Shown piece after piece: positions 16,851 to 27,279 of a stretch of 64,000 nucleotides of DNA. How positions within the stretch are numbered: position 1 is the first letter of the stretch; the number at the start of each line of letters is the position of its first letter. The translations under genes and the position numbers were made by a program. The notes under the pieces are model-generated. The model searched no databases and was not told where the DNA came from. It worked only from the letters and a program-made list of their open reading frames with translations. The stretch covers positions 1 through 64,000 of the forward strand of contig CANMIL010000013.1 of the NCBI GenBank assembly GCA_947497895.1, given 5' to 3'. This DNA is from an uncultured Tenacibaculum sp. Lineage in GTDB: Bacteria; Bacteroidota; Bacteroidia; Flavobacteriales; Flavobacteriaceae.

Positions 16851-18425
16851 CTATTTAACTCCGTGCATTAACCTTTTCATAACTGGGTTAAGACCAGCTA
16901 TAATTAGACCTGCAACAACGGGAACAACAGTAAAGATTAAAAAGAATGTTGAAATAGAGTAAGCCTTTTCAATTTCTTCAATATAACTTCCAATTGTTCC
17001 AGCTAATTTATTCCCCATTGCAATGAATAAATAATATACTCCAAACATGAACCCAATCCACTTCGCAGGAACTAATTTACTTATGTAAGATAAACTTACT
17101 GGAGAAATACATAATTCTCCCATTGTATGAAACAAATAAGCCGCTATTAACCAAAACATACTTACTTTAATAATTGGCTGACCAGAAATAATATCTTGTG
17201 ATCCTAAAGCCAAAAAGCCAAAACCTAGACCTAATAACAAGAGTCCTAATCCAAATTTCAATGGACCAGAAACATTATATTTACTTTCCCACCATTTCGA
17301 AAAAGCAGGAGCCAGTGTAATAATAAACAAAGAGTTTAATATACCGAACCAAGTTGCAGGTACCTCAACAGTTTCATTAGTAAAATCTCTAAAAATCTTC
17401 CATCCTACTATTCCCCAAATAATTATAAAACTAATTGATAGCATAATGTTACCAATAGTATATCTTGCAAATGTTTTTCTAAAAAGGGCATATAATACAT
17501 ATGTAATTATTCCAAGAGGCACTAGCGTTAATAAGGCATCAATGTATTTAAACATGGTTCCAAATCCGCCTGTTAAATTTCTTTGAGTATATTCCTCAGC
17601 AAAAATTGTCATAGAACCTCCTGCTTGCTCGAATGAAGCCCAAAAGAACACAGTAAATAATGAAAAAATCACAACTGCCACTAATCTATCAACTATAACC
17701 TTTTTCGGAGCTTCTTCTTCTTCCTTTTTTTCTACGAAATCCTGATCACCGTCTTCTCCTATTTCCCTTAAACTTAAAGCATTCAACTTTTTGGGAGAAA
17801 GACCTATACTTCCGAAAATGTTTTGTGTGAAATAGAATTGTAACATTCCAAAAAACATAAAAATTCCAGCTAACCCAAAACCTAATGACCAAGAATAGTT
17901 TTCCCCTATATAACCACATAACATGATCCCTAAAAAGGCTCCAGCATTTACTCCCATATAAAAAATAGAATAAGCTCCATCTTTCTTTTCCGAGTGATTC
18001 TTATACATATTTGAAATAATTGAGGTCATGTTCGGTTTAAACAATCCATTACCAACCATTAAACAACCTAAACCTACATATAACATCATGGGGGTTTCGA
18101 ATGCCATTGCCGCATGCCCTAAAGTCATAATTAAAGCTCCTAATACTACTGCCCATCTGTAGCCTAAAAGTTTATCTGCTATTAACCCTCCAAAAACTGG
18201 AGTCAAATAAACTCCCATCGTATAAGTTCCATATAGAGACAATGCTTCGGCTTTTTCCCAACCAAATCCTCCATCAGTAACTGAGCTAATTAAAAAAAGC
18301 ACTAATAATGCACGCATTCCGTAGTAGGAAAAACGCTCCCACATTTCTGTAAAGAATAACACAAACAGTCCAGCTGGATGTCCTAATACTTTATCTTTAA
18401 ATAAATTTTCAATATCTGTACTCAT
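16851..18425 (-). CDS. POT family peptide transporter (copy 1)
   Basis: Proton-coupled di/tripeptide symporter of the major facilitator superfamily, 524 residues with about 14 membrane helices. The POT signature TEMWERFSYYGMRALL is at residues about 26-41 and the second signature (FYMGVNAGAFLG) near 155-170. A charged cytoplasmic loop (about 225-250) contains EKKEEEEAPKK. It pairs with a second POT gene just upstream, from which it is clearly diverged; they may differ in substrate length or charge. Confidence 0.93.
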   Translation of the reverse strand: MSTDIENLFKDKVLGHPAGLFVLFFTEMWERFSYYGMRALLVLFLISSVTDGGFGWEKAEALSLYGTYTMGVYLTPVFGGLIADKLLGYRWAVVLGALIMTLGHAAMAFETPMMLYVGLGCLMVGNGLFKPNMTSIISNMYKNHSEKKDGAYSIFYMGVNAGAFLGIMLCGYIGENYSWSLGFGLAGIFMFFGMLQFYFTQNIFGSIGLSPKKLNALSLREIGEDGDQDFVEKKEEEEAPKKVIVDRLVAVVIFSLFTVFFWASFEQAGGSMTIFAEEYTQRNLTGGFGTMFKYIDALLTLVPLGIITYVLYALFRKTFARYTIGNIMLSISFIIIWGIVGWKIFRDFTNETVEVPATWFGILNSLFIITLAPAFSKWWESKYNVSGPLKFGLGLLLLGLGFGFLALGSQDIISGQPIIKVSMFWLIAAYLFHTMGELCISPVSLSYISKLVPAKWIGFMFGVYYLFIAMGNKLAGTIGSYIEEIEKAYSISTFFLIFTVVPVVAGLIIAGLNPVMKRLMHGVK

Positions 18426-18500
18426 GTATTTCTAGTATTTAGTTTATAAACGCAACAAACCTCACAATTTTAAAAGTGTGAGGCTTGCTTCTAATATTTT

Positions 18501-20033
18501 TTAATTATTTAATTCCTTGTCAACTCCATGCATTAACTTCTTAATCACCGGGGAAATTAACAATAAAACAACTCCAAAACCGAGCCCAGTATAGAACAAA
18601 TATTCAAACAACTTCAAGTAACTAGCTTTGGCCAAATTCAAATCTGGAGCAGTTCCGTTCGTGGTATCTACAGAAGCTATGTTTGCTAAAACCGATGCTA
18701 TAAACTCAGAACTAGCAGTCGCTAAAAACCATACTCCCATCATGAAACCAACAATCCTTACAGGAGAAAGCTTAGTAACAGCTGAAAGCCCAACAGGAGA
18801 TAAACAAAGTTCTCCACAAGTATGGAGAAAATATGTAATTACTAGCCAATAAATAGCTACTTTTCCTAGACCTGAAAGATTAATCCCTAAAACAAGTGCT
18901 CCGAAACCTAAACCAACTAATATTAGTGCTATAGAAAATTTTACTGCCGTATTTGGATTATACTTTCCTAATTTAACCCATAACCAAGCAAAAACAGGAG
19001 CTAACAGTATAATAAACAATGCGTTTAAACTCAAAAAAGTACCTGCAGCAATTTCTCCTCTATCTAAAACTCTATCCGCAAATAAATTCAAAGAAGTATA
19101 AGCTTGCTCAAACAAAGCCCAGAATATAACCGTAAAAATAATAAGTACAGTTAATGCTATTAATTGTTCTCTTGCTTTCCCGTCTAACTTCGCTACTGCA
19201 TAATAAACAATATATATAAACGAAATAGCTCCAGCGATCATTAATGATAAAGAAACTGCCTCATGTCTTTGCACCATTTGCCAGAAAATAACGGTTGATA
19301 ATATACTTACTATATAAATAAGCCACTCATTCTTAATTCCAACAGTTCTTTTATCTAAAAATTCTGGGATAATCGATTCTCCTTTTCCCATTAAAAGCTT
19401 TTTCCCTGAGATGAAAGTTATTAATCCCAGTAACATCCCAACACCAGCAGCTCCAAAACCATAACTCCAACCAAATCGTTCACCTAGCCAAACGCAAATA
19501 ATAGTAGCTAAAAAAGAACCTAAGTTAATCCCCATATAAAAGATGGTGAATCCAGAATCTCTCCTTTTATCTCCAACCTTGTATAGTTCTCCTACCAATG
19601 ATGATATATTTGCTTTAAGGAACCCTACGCCTACAATAATCAAAGCAAGAGAGAAATAAAAAACCTGTAAAGCTGTATCATCACGTGATATCTCACCTGT
19701 AACGGATTGCGTTGCAGCATTTCCTTCATAAGCCATTCCTAAATGCCCTAAAACTAGCATTATTCCACCAAAAACGATGGCTTTTCTAAAACCTAGATAT
19801 CTATCAGCTATAAATCCTCCAATAACAGGAACTGCATAAACTAAAGCAGCATAACTACCTATTAAAAGGTTTCCCGCATTATCTGAGAAAAGATGATATT
19901 TTGTTAAATAGAAAATTAACAAAGCTTTCATTCCATAAAATGAAAATCGTTCCCACATTTCTGTAAAAAACAGAATAAATAAACCTCTTGGATGACCAAA
20001 GAAGGTTTTTTCGGTAGTTAAAGAGTCAGCCAT
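18501..20033 (-). CDS. POT family peptide transporter (copy 2)
   Basis: 510 residues, same family and topology as the neighbour (TEMWERFSFYGMKALL at about 24-39; FYMGINLGSFLA later). It lies 75 bp upstream of copy 1 on the same strand, and 10 bp downstream of a DPP4-like peptidase gene, giving a peptidase - transporter - transporter order: extracytoplasmic release of dipeptides followed by uptake. A weak stem-loop at 18460-18483 lies between the two transporters and may adjust expression. Confidence 0.93.
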   Translation of the reverse strand: MADSLTTEKTFFGHPRGLFILFFTEMWERFSFYGMKALLIFYLTKYHLFSDNAGNLLIGSYAALVYAVPVIGGFIADRYLGFRKAIVFGGIMLVLGHLGMAYEGNAATQSVTGEISRDDTALQVFYFSLALIIVGVGFLKANISSLVGELYKVGDKRRDSGFTIFYMGINLGSFLATIICVWLGERFGWSYGFGAAGVGMLLGLITFISGKKLLMGKGESIIPEFLDKRTVGIKNEWLIYIVSILSTVIFWQMVQRHEAVSLSLMIAGAISFIYIVYYAVAKLDGKAREQLIALTVLIIFTVIFWALFEQAYTSLNLFADRVLDRGEIAAGTFLSLNALFIILLAPVFAWLWVKLGKYNPNTAVKFSIALILVGLGFGALVLGINLSGLGKVAIYWLVITYFLHTCGELCLSPVGLSAVTKLSPVRIVGFMMGVWFLATASSEFIASVLANIASVDTTNGTAPDLNLAKASYLKLFEYLFYTGLGFGVVLLLISPVIKKLMHGVDKELNN

Positions 20034-20043
20034 AATGATTGAA

Positions 20044-22191
20044 TTATAAGTTATTTTTAATAAAGTTAGTCATTTTAGTATATAAGTGTAAACGTGTGTT
20101 TCCACCATATATTCCATGGTTCTTATCTGGATACATTGCCCATTCAAAATCTTTGTTCGCTTGAACTAAAGCCTCCACCATTCTGTAGGCATTTTGAACG
20201 TGAACATTATCATCACCAGTTCCATGTACCAATAAATACTTTCCTTTTAATAACTCAGGATAGCTTAACGGTGAATTATCATCATAGCCTGAAGCGTTTT
20301 CTTCTGGAGTTCTCATATAACGCTCTGTATAAATACTATCATAAAAACGCCATGTAGTTACAGGAGCCACTGCTATTGCTGCAGAAAAAACATCGTTCCC
20401 TTTAAGGATACAGTTCGTACTCATATAACCTCCATAAGACCATCCCCAAATACCAATTCTCTTAGTATCAATATAAGGTAATTTTCCTAATTCTTTTGCT
20501 GCGCCAATTTGATCTTCTACTTCGTACTTCCCCAAATTCATATAAGTAACCTTTTTAAAGTCGCGTCCTTTAAATCCAGTTCCTCTACCATCAACACAAG
20601 CTACAATATAGCCCTGCTGAGCTAACATCTGATACCAATAATCATTTGCACCACCCCATCTGTTCGCTACTTGCTGAGACCCTGGCCCAGAATATTGGTA
20701 CATGAATAGAGGATATTTTTTTGAAGCATCAAAATTTGCAGGTTTAATCATGTACATATTTAATTCTTGACCATTTACAGAAATAGTTGAGAATTCTTTT
20801 GTTCCCATATTATATTCCGCAACCTTAGCTTTTAATGCTGCATTATCCTTAATCGTTTTTAACACCTCTCCTTTCGCATTTCTCAAAGTATAAACTTGTG
20901 GAGTATTTGCATCAGAGAATGTATTAATAAAGTAATTTAAGTTCTTACTGAATGCCGCAGAATTTGTTCCTGATGGATTGCTCAATAACTTCTTACTCTT
21001 TCCTTTAATTGAAATACTATATACTCCACGATTAATTGATCCATTTTCAACCGACTGATAATATATTGTTTTCTTCTTTGGATTGAATCCGTAGTAAGAA
21101 GTTACTTCCCAATTTCCTTGAGTAATTTGATTGATTAACTTTCCTTTATTGTCATAGTGATAGATATGATTATATCCATCTTTTTCACTCGTCCAAATAA
21201 AACTGTTATCATCAAGGAAGGTTAAGTCATCATTAACATCAACATATGCTTTGTCTGTTTCATTTAAAACAACATTAGCATTAAATGAGTCAGCGTTTAC
21301 AAAGTATAATTTCAAATCGTTCTGGTGACGATTCAAAGTTCTTACCGCTAACACTTTATCATCTTTTGTCCAGTTAATTCTTGGAATATATTCGAACTCT
21401 CCAACAGTAATTTCGGCTGTTTTATTTGTTTCTAATGAGAAGATATGTAGTGAAACCTTAGCATTGTCTTCTCCAGCTTTTGGATATTTGAACACATGCT
21501 GAGAAGGATACTTCTTCTCACCAACCATATCCATTGAGAACGTCTTCACTTTACTCTCGTCAAAACGTAAAAATGCGAGATTCTTACTATCTCCACTCCA
21601 CTCAAAAGCTCTTACAAAACCGAATTCTTCTTCATAAACCCAGTCTGTAATACCATTAATAATCTTATTCTTTGCTCCGTTCGAAGTAATTTGAAAAATT
21701 GTTTCATCTCTTGAAAAATCTTTGATGTAAAGATTATTCCCTTTAGCGAAAGCAATCTTTCTACTATCTGGAGAAAATGTAGGTTCTTGGATATCTTCAC
21801 CAATTAACGACAACGTTTTAGTTGCGATATCATATACATAAAATGTTCCCAGAAATGAATGACGGAATATAGGTTTGAAGTTCGTTCCTAAAATTAATTT
21901 TGTTTCGTCATTGTTAAACTCATAAGAGTTGAAGTATTTTATTTCTTTTAAGTCTTTACTATGTACAATAGTTTCAACTTTCTCTAGTGTTTCGTAACTG
22001 TATTTATCCACTGATGACCCTGAGTTATCATAGTTAAGAAGTGAATAAAAATCTCCGTTCATGGAGTTTAAAGAATTCATGTAATCGGCTCTAAATGTGC
22101 CGTTTTTCCAAATATCTTCTAGAGAAATATCTTTTTTTTGAGCCTGCATCAAAGAAGCAAACCCAAGAAAAAATATTAACAGTTTTTTCAT
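20044..22191 (-). CDS. Dipeptidyl peptidase IV-like S9 peptidase
   Basis: Exported serine peptidase that removes N-terminal dipeptides (usually X-Pro). I start at 22191 (MKKLLIFFLGFASLMQAQ, a signal peptide), since the 37 codons upstream are unlike the family; 715 residues, normal for flavobacterial DPP4. The N-terminal part is a beta-propeller (about 50-450, with the WVYEEEFGFVRAFEWS substrate-Glu motif), and the C-terminal alpha/beta-hydrolase domain shows the catalytic triad: Ser in GWSYGGY, Asp in GTGDDNVH, His in DKNHGIYGG. Works with the adjacent peptide transporters. Confidence 0.94.
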   Translation of the reverse strand: MKKLLIFFLGFASLMQAQKKDISLEDIWKNGTFRADYMNSLNSMNGDFYSLLNYDNSGSSVDKYSYETLEKVETIVHSKDLKEIKYFNSYEFNNDETKLILGTNFKPIFRHSFLGTFYVYDIATKTLSLIGEDIQEPTFSPDSRKIAFAKGNNLYIKDFSRDETIFQITSNGAKNKIINGITDWVYEEEFGFVRAFEWSGDSKNLAFLRFDESKVKTFSMDMVGEKKYPSQHVFKYPKAGEDNAKVSLHIFSLETNKTAEITVGEFEYIPRINWTKDDKVLAVRTLNRHQNDLKLYFVNADSFNANVVLNETDKAYVDVNDDLTFLDDNSFIWTSEKDGYNHIYHYDNKGKLINQITQGNWEVTSYYGFNPKKKTIYYQSVENGSINRGVYSISIKGKSKKLLSNPSGTNSAAFSKNLNYFINTFSDANTPQVYTLRNAKGEVLKTIKDNAALKAKVAEYNMGTKEFSTISVNGQELNMYMIKPANFDASKKYPLFMYQYSGPGSQQVANRWGGANDYWYQMLAQQGYIVACVDGRGTGFKGRDFKKVTYMNLGKYEVEDQIGAAKELGKLPYIDTKRIGIWGWSYGGYMSTNCILKGNDVFSAAIAVAPVTTWRFYDSIYTERYMRTPEENASGYDDNSPLSYPELLKGKYLLVHGTGDDNVHVQNAYRMVEALVQANKDFEWAMYPDKNHGIYGGNTRLHLYTKMTNFIKNNL

Positions 22192-22334
22192 ATTTAGTTG
22201 CTGTTTAAGTAAAAAGTTTGCCAAGTTTACGGAAAATTCATTAATTTTTAGGTTAAAATGCCCATAAATATCTTTAAACACCGCTAATTTAACTGGATTC
22301 ATTTATCTTTGAATCCTTAAAATTTACACACAGA

Positions 22335-23612
22335 ATGGCGAAAGTTATTTCAGGATTTTCCAAACTTTCTAAACAAGAAAAGATTGATTGGTTAGCAAAG
22401 AATTTTTTTAATAACCAAAACGAAATCATAGAAACAATTCAGCAATACTGGAATGCTGATGAAGCATTACAAAGACTACATGACGATTTCATAGAAAATA
22501 CCATTACTAATTTTTACATGCCTTATGGTATCGCTCCAAATTTCATTATCAATGGAAAAGAACATGTAATACCAATGGTTGTTGAAGAGAGTTCGGTGGT
22601 TGCAGCGGCTTCTTTGGTAGCCAAATTTTGGAGTACACGTGGAGGATTCAAAACTGAAGTTATTTCCACTACAAAAATTGGACATGTTCATTTCATGTTT
22701 GAAGGTGATAAAAAAGACCTCTTTAGCTACTTTGAAGAACAAAAGCCAAAACTTCGAGAAGCAACTTCATCCATTACCAAGAATATGGAAAAACGTGGAG
22801 GTGGTATTTTAGATATTGTTCTTGTAGATAAAACAGAACAGTTAGAAAATTACTATCAACTTCATGTTACCTTCGAAACCAAAGATTCGATGGGAGCGAA
22901 TTTCATAAATTCATGCCTTGAAGCTATGGCTAATCAGTTTAGAAGAGAGGATATTGAAATTGTAATGAGCATACTTTCTAACTACGTTCCTGAATGTTTA
23001 GTTAGAGCTGAAGTATCTTGTAAAGTAGAAGATTTAGGTGGTGAAAATCCAGAAAAATTCGCTAAGAAATTTGAACAGGCTGTAAAAATAGCTGAGATAG
23101 AACCTTATAGAGCGGTTACTCATAATAAAGGAATTATGAACGGTATTGATGCCGTTGTTTTGGCAACAGGTAACGACTTTAGAGCTATTGAAGCTGGGGT
23201 TCATGCCTATGCTTCAAAAAATGGCAGTTACAGTAGTCTTTCTCATTGTGAGGTGAAAGATGGTGTTTTCAGATTTTGGATTGAACTTCCTTTGGCTTTA
23301 GGTACTGTTGGAGGATTAACTGCCTTACATCCAATGGCCAAGTTATCTTTAGATATGATGGGAAGACCATCAGCTTCCGAATTAATGGAAATTATGGCTA
23401 CTGCTGGTCTAGCTCAAAACTTTGCCGCTTTAAGAGCCCTAACCACAAAAGGGATTCAACATGGTCATATGAAAATGCATTTGATGAATATTTTAAATCA
23501 AATGGGAGCGACTTCTGAAGAAAAAGAGCTTATTTCAAAAAAGTTTGAAAACAAAACAGTATCTCATAGTGGTGTTGTTGAAGCACTCGAAAACTTAAGA
23601 AAGAAAGCTTAA
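22335..23612 (+). CDS. mvaA: Hydroxymethylglutaryl-CoA reductase, class II type
   Basis: Makes mevalonate (or the reverse) from HMG-CoA, the committed step of the mevalonate route to isoprenoids. 425 residues; motifs include ENTITNFYMPYGIAPNF (catalytic Glu region), DSMGANFINSCLEAM, the Lys-containing VTHNKGIMNGIDAV and GTVGGLTALHPMAK. Class II proteins are often named degradative, but here the gene is next to a GHMP kinase and near the other mevalonate genes, so biosynthesis is the likely role. A TATCTTTG box (22304-22311) lies 23 bp before the start. Directly followed by the kinase gene with no gap. Confidence 0.94.
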   Translation: MAKVISGFSKLSKQEKIDWLAKNFFNNQNEIIETIQQYWNADEALQRLHDDFIENTITNFYMPYGIAPNFIINGKEHVIPMVVEESSVVAAASLVAKFWSTRGGFKTEVISTTKIGHVHFMFEGDKKDLFSYFEEQKPKLREATSSITKNMEKRGGGILDIVLVDKTEQLENYYQLHVTFETKDSMGANFINSCLEAMANQFRREDIEIVMSILSNYVPECLVRAEVSCKVEDLGGENPEKFAKKFEQAVKIAEIEPYRAVTHNKGIMNGIDAVVLATGNDFRAIEAGVHAYASKNGSYSSLSHCEVKDGVFRFWIELPLALGTVGGLTALHPMAKLSLDMMGRPSASELMEIMATAGLAQNFAALRALTTKGIQHGHMKMHLMNILNQMGATSEEKELISKKFENKTVSHSGVVEALENLRKKA

Positions 23613-24548
23613 ATGAGTTCACAAAAACATTACAGTAATGGTAAACTATTACTAACAGGTGAATATCTTGTTCTTGATGGGGCACAAGCGTTGGCTGTTC
23701 CAACAAAATTTGGACAAGATTTAATTATAGAAGCTATTGATGAGCCAGAGCTAATTTGGGGTAGTTTTACAAATACAGGAGAATGCTGGTTTGAAGCTAG
23801 TTTTGATTTACCAAAACTTAGACTTACCTCAGCTACTTTTAATTCTGATAAAGAAGGAAGCTCTGAATTTATTGCTGAAACACTTCAAACAATTCTTCAA
23901 GAAGCCAAAAAATTAAATTCAGAGTTTTTAAATAACTCGAAGGGATATATTGTTAAGACGAACTTATCTTTCCCTAGAAATTGGGGACTTGGAAGTTCTT
24001 CTACTTTAATAAACAATATTGCTTCTTGGGCAAAGATTAATCCCTTTACTCTTTTGTGGAATTCTTTTTCAGGAAGTGGTTACGACATTGCTTGTGCAAA
24101 ACATAATACTCCAATTTTATATAGTGTTAAGGAGAAAAACCCTACAATAAAGGAAGTCAATTTTAATCCCGATTTTAAAAATCAGCTATTTTTTATTCAC
24201 TTAAATCAGAAGCAAAATAGTAGAGAGGGAATTGCACAGTATAGAAAAACCAAAGAAGCAGCTCTTCAGCATATATCAACGATAAACGAAATTTCTCACA
24301 ATATTCTGAACGCCAAATCTATTAACGATTTTAATACTCTTATTAACGAGCACGAGCTAATAATAAGTAAAATTATACAGCAAGAATCTGTTAAGAAAAG
24401 ATTGTTTTCCGATTATTTTGGAGAAGTGAAGAGTTTAGGAGCTTGGGGTGGTGATTTTGTTTTGGCTACCGGAAATGACGATACTCCAGAGTATTTCAAA
24501 AATAACGGATATACTACTGTTTTAAGTTACTCAGAAATGATTCTTTAA
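23613..24548 (+). CDS. GYDIA-type GHMP kinase (probable mevalonate pathway kinase)
   Basis: 311 residues of the GHMP fold: N-terminal KLLLTGEYLVLDGAQALAVP, ATP-binding motif 2 NWGLGSSSTLIN (about 130) and the GSGYDIA motif that names the subfamily. The start codon follows directly after the HMG-CoA reductase stop, so the two are cotranscribed. Since the window also has a mevalonate kinase and a diphosphomevalonate decarboxylase but no other candidate, this protein is the best candidate for phosphomevalonate kinase; that is inference from context. Confidence 0.85.
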   Translation: MSSQKHYSNGKLLLTGEYLVLDGAQALAVPTKFGQDLIIEAIDEPELIWGSFTNTGECWFEASFDLPKLRLTSATFNSDKEGSSEFIAETLQTILQEAKKLNSEFLNNSKGYIVKTNLSFPRNWGLGSSSTLINNIASWAKINPFTLLWNSFSGSGYDIACAKHNTPILYSVKEKNPTIKEVNFNPDFKNQLFFIHLNQKQNSREGIAQYRKTKEAALQHISTINEISHNILNAKSINDFNTLINEHELIISKIIQQESVKKRLFSDYFGEVKSLGAWGGDFVLATGNDDTPEYFKNNGYTTVLSYSEMIL

Positions 24549-24557
24549 TTTTATGTC

Positions 24558-25013
24558 ATGATTAGACACTATTCCATTGAAGACACGGATAATTTAATTT
24601 CATTGCTCGATCAAAATATTCCAAGGTATTTCGATCCTTCTGAAAAAGTTGACTATATCAGTTATTTGAAAAATGAAATCGAAGATTATTTTGTTTTTGA
24701 AGTAAATAATGAAATTATTGGCTGTGGTGGTATTAATTATGACATTGAAAATAAAAAAGCTAGAATTTCTTGGGATATTATTCATCCAAATCATCATGGA
24801 AGAGGTATTGGTAAGCAATTGGTCAATCACAGAATTGAGCTTATAAAAGCTAACAGAAACATTGACACCGTTATTGTGAGAACTTCACAGTTGGCATTCA
24901 AATTTTATCAAAAAATAGGTTTTCAAATAGATAGCATAACTAATGACTTTTGGGCTAAAGGATTTGACCTTTATCTTATGTCATTAAACATAAACAAACA
25001 TCGTGAGTACTAA
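24558..25013 (+). CDS. GNAT family N-acetyltransferase
   Basis: 151 residues with the GNAT acetyl-CoA site (HPNHHGRGIGKQLVNHRI, about 77-94) and the later YQKIGF segment. The acceptor substrate is unknown. It lies 9 bp after the kinase gene and overlaps the next gene by 11 bp, so it belongs to the same transcript. Confidence 0.9.
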   Translation: MIRHYSIEDTDNLISLLDQNIPRYFDPSEKVDYISYLKNEIEDYFVFEVNNEIIGCGGINYDIENKKARISWDIIHPNHHGRGIGKQLVNHRIELIKANRNIDTVIVRTSQLAFKFYQKIGFQIDSITNDFWAKGFDLYLMSLNINKHREY

Positions 25014-26223
25014 AAAGAAAGTAATTATTGTAGGAGGCGGAGCAGCTGGTTTCTTTACAGCTATCAATGCGAAAGAATTAAATCCAGAGTTAGATATTAC
25101 TATCCTAGAAAAAGGAAAAGACGTTTTACAAAAAGTAAAAATATCAGGTGGTGGGCGCTGTAATGTTACTCATGCATGTTTTGAACCAAAAGAACTTGTA
25201 AAACATTATCCAAGAGGAGAAAAAGAATTGCTTGGTCCTTTCCACCAATTTATGACTGGTGATACTTTTGAATGGTTCGATAACCGAGGAGTTCCTTTAA
25301 AAATAGAAGATGACAACCGTGTATTTCCAGAGGCAAATACCTCTCAGGCAATTATTAATTGTTTTACTGAATTAACTGATAAACTCAATATTAAAATCAC
25401 AACGGGACAAAATGTAACTGATATTGGTCATAAAAATGAAACATGGGAAGTCATTACTAAAAATGAAACTTATCAATGTGATTTTTTAGTTATCGCCGCT
25501 GGCAGTAGTAAAAAAGTATGGGAATTAGCCGAAAAGCTACAACATAAAATCATTCCACCTGTACCCTCTTTATTTACTTTTAACATTAAAGATCCTCGTA
25601 TTATTGATTTGGGAGGAATATCCGTTCCTAAAGCCATCGTAAAAATCGCCAAAACAAAACTTGAAAATTCAGGTCCTTTGTTAATTACTCATTGGGGGCT
25701 AAGTGGACCTGCTGTTTTAAAGCTTTCTGCTTATGGAGCTCGAATATTAGCTGAAAAGAACTATCAATACAATGTTATGGTTAATTGGCTTGGCATGGAC
25801 ACCGATTTAGCTTTTGAAATGCTCAATAACTTTAAACAAGAGTTTTCTAAAAAACAGATTTATTTAAGATCTCCCTTTTCAGAGATTCCTAAAAGACTAT
25901 GGGAACGCTTACTAAATGCTTCTAAAATTTCAGCCAAAGCAAATTGGGCAGACCTAAGTAATAAACAATTAAACGCTTTATCTCTGCAATTAACACAGGG
26001 ACTTTTCAATGCCAATGGTCGAACTACATTTAAAGATGAGTTTGTTACCGCAGGAGGAATTGATCTAAAAGAAATTAACTTCAAGCGTTTCGAAAGCAAA
26101 ATTCATAAAAACCTCTTTATTGTCGGTGAAATTTTAAATATAGATGCCGTTACTGGTGGATTCAATTTTCAAAACGCCTGGACAGGAGGCTATATATGTG
26201 CACAAAGTATAGCTAATAGTTGA
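25003..26223 (+). CDS. NAD(P)/FAD-dependent oxidoreductase, HI0933/YhiN (BaiN-like) family
   Basis: 406 residues starting with GTG, whose position inside the preceding gene's end indicates translational coupling. The N-terminal FAD motif VGGGAAGFFTAINA (about 7-20), the ISGGGRCNVTH motif typical of the family, and the C-terminal VTGGFNFQNAWTGG segment are all present. The physiological substrate of these flavoproteins is poorly known. Confidence 0.9.
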   Translation: MSTKKKVIIVGGGAAGFFTAINAKELNPELDITILEKGKDVLQKVKISGGGRCNVTHACFEPKELVKHYPRGEKELLGPFHQFMTGDTFEWFDNRGVPLKIEDDNRVFPEANTSQAIINCFTELTDKLNIKITTGQNVTDIGHKNETWEVITKNETYQCDFLVIAAGSSKKVWELAEKLQHKIIPPVPSLFTFNIKDPRIIDLGGISVPKAIVKIAKTKLENSGPLLITHWGLSGPAVLKLSAYGARILAEKNYQYNVMVNWLGMDTDLAFEMLNNFKQEFSKKQIYLRSPFSEIPKRLWERLLNASKISAKANWADLSNKQLNALSLQLTQGLFNANGRTTFKDEFVTAGGIDLKEINFKRFESKIHKNLFIVGEILNIDAVTGGFNFQNAWTGGYICAQSIANS

Positions 26224-26228
26224 TATGA

Positions 26229-27083
26229 CTATATTAAGTCGATCACTTCAATACAACCTCTATCGGCAACTGTAATATAACATTTAGAATAATCTAGACT
26301 AAAGGTAATATTGGTTGGTTTTTTACCTGTAAGATGTATTTCGTTTACTACTTCTCCTTTTGGTGAAAGCACTACCACTGTCCCTTTATCATATCGACAA
26401 ACGTAAAGGTTCCCGTCTTTATCGCAACGCATACCATCCAATCCGAAGTCTTTAAATGAAATTAATTCCTTTTTATTCGCAACATCACCATTCTCCTTAA
26501 TATCGTATACCCAGATTTTTCTTTGAACAGATTCGTTTACATATAGCTTTTTACCATCAGGGCTCACCTCTACTCCATTCGTAGTCCCCATGTTCTTTTC
26601 TAACAATTCAAAACCATTTTCCTTGGTTACCTTCCATAAGTTCCCTGTACTTTCTTTCCAATTAGGGTCGCTTGCATATAAAGTGTTGCTTGAAAGTACC
26701 GCAATATCGTTAGGTTGATTTGCTAAAGGCTGATTCGCAAAAACCTGAATTTCTTTGGTTTCTAAATTAACCTCAAGAACATTATGATTTGTATAATCCG
26801 CAACAAACATTTGATTCTTTCCTCCGAATCGGATACCGTTCCCAATACTTCCATTAGGCAGCTCAAGAAACATACTGCTTTCACCTGAAGCAGTTACTTT
26901 ACCTATCGTCCCTTCTTTTTCAAAATTAACGGCATAAATATTCCCTAAATAATCTGTAGCTGGCCCTTCAATTCCACCAGTAAATAAGTTTTCTTTTATT
27001 AAATCATAGCTAGTTTGCTTTTGGCCACATGAGGTTAATATCGCAGTAAAAAGTAGTAAGTAAAGTTGTTTTCTATATTTCAT
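26229..27083 (-). CDS. SMP-30/gluconolactonase-like lipoprotein
   Basis: 284 residues. Lipoprotein signal peptide with lipobox ILTSC (Cys19), so anchored in the envelope. The rest is a six-bladed beta-propeller of the SMP-30/gluconolactonase/LRE type (IEGPATDYLGNIY, then GVEVSPDGKKLYV, FGLDGMRCDKDGNLYV), whose acidic and Asn residues bind a divalent metal. A lactonase role is plausible but not demonstrated. Convergent with the flavoprotein gene. Confidence 0.85.
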   Translation of the reverse strand: MKYRKQLYLLLFTAILTSCGQKQTSYDLIKENLFTGGIEGPATDYLGNIYAVNFEKEGTIGKVTASGESSMFLELPNGSIGNGIRFGGKNQMFVADYTNHNVLEVNLETKEIQVFANQPLANQPNDIAVLSSNTLYASDPNWKESTGNLWKVTKENGFELLEKNMGTTNGVEVSPDGKKLYVNESVQRKIWVYDIKENGDVANKKELISFKDFGLDGMRCDKDGNLYVCRYDKGTVVVLSPKGEVVNEIHLTGKKPTNITFSLDYSKCYITVADRGCIEVIDLI

Positions 27084-27279
27084 CCGAACAATGCTTGTTT
27101 AATTTAGTATTGCCTAAAATGAATCAGTAAACAACTATTTACCTTCTTTTTTAGCTAAAAACACGAGAAATAGCCATCAACAACTGAATTGTGCACAGTT
27201 TAACGGCTTTATAATTATAAAAATGAAAGAAAACAACTTCTTACCTAAAAGCTTTTTTGTAGCTTAAAAACTCTTTTAT

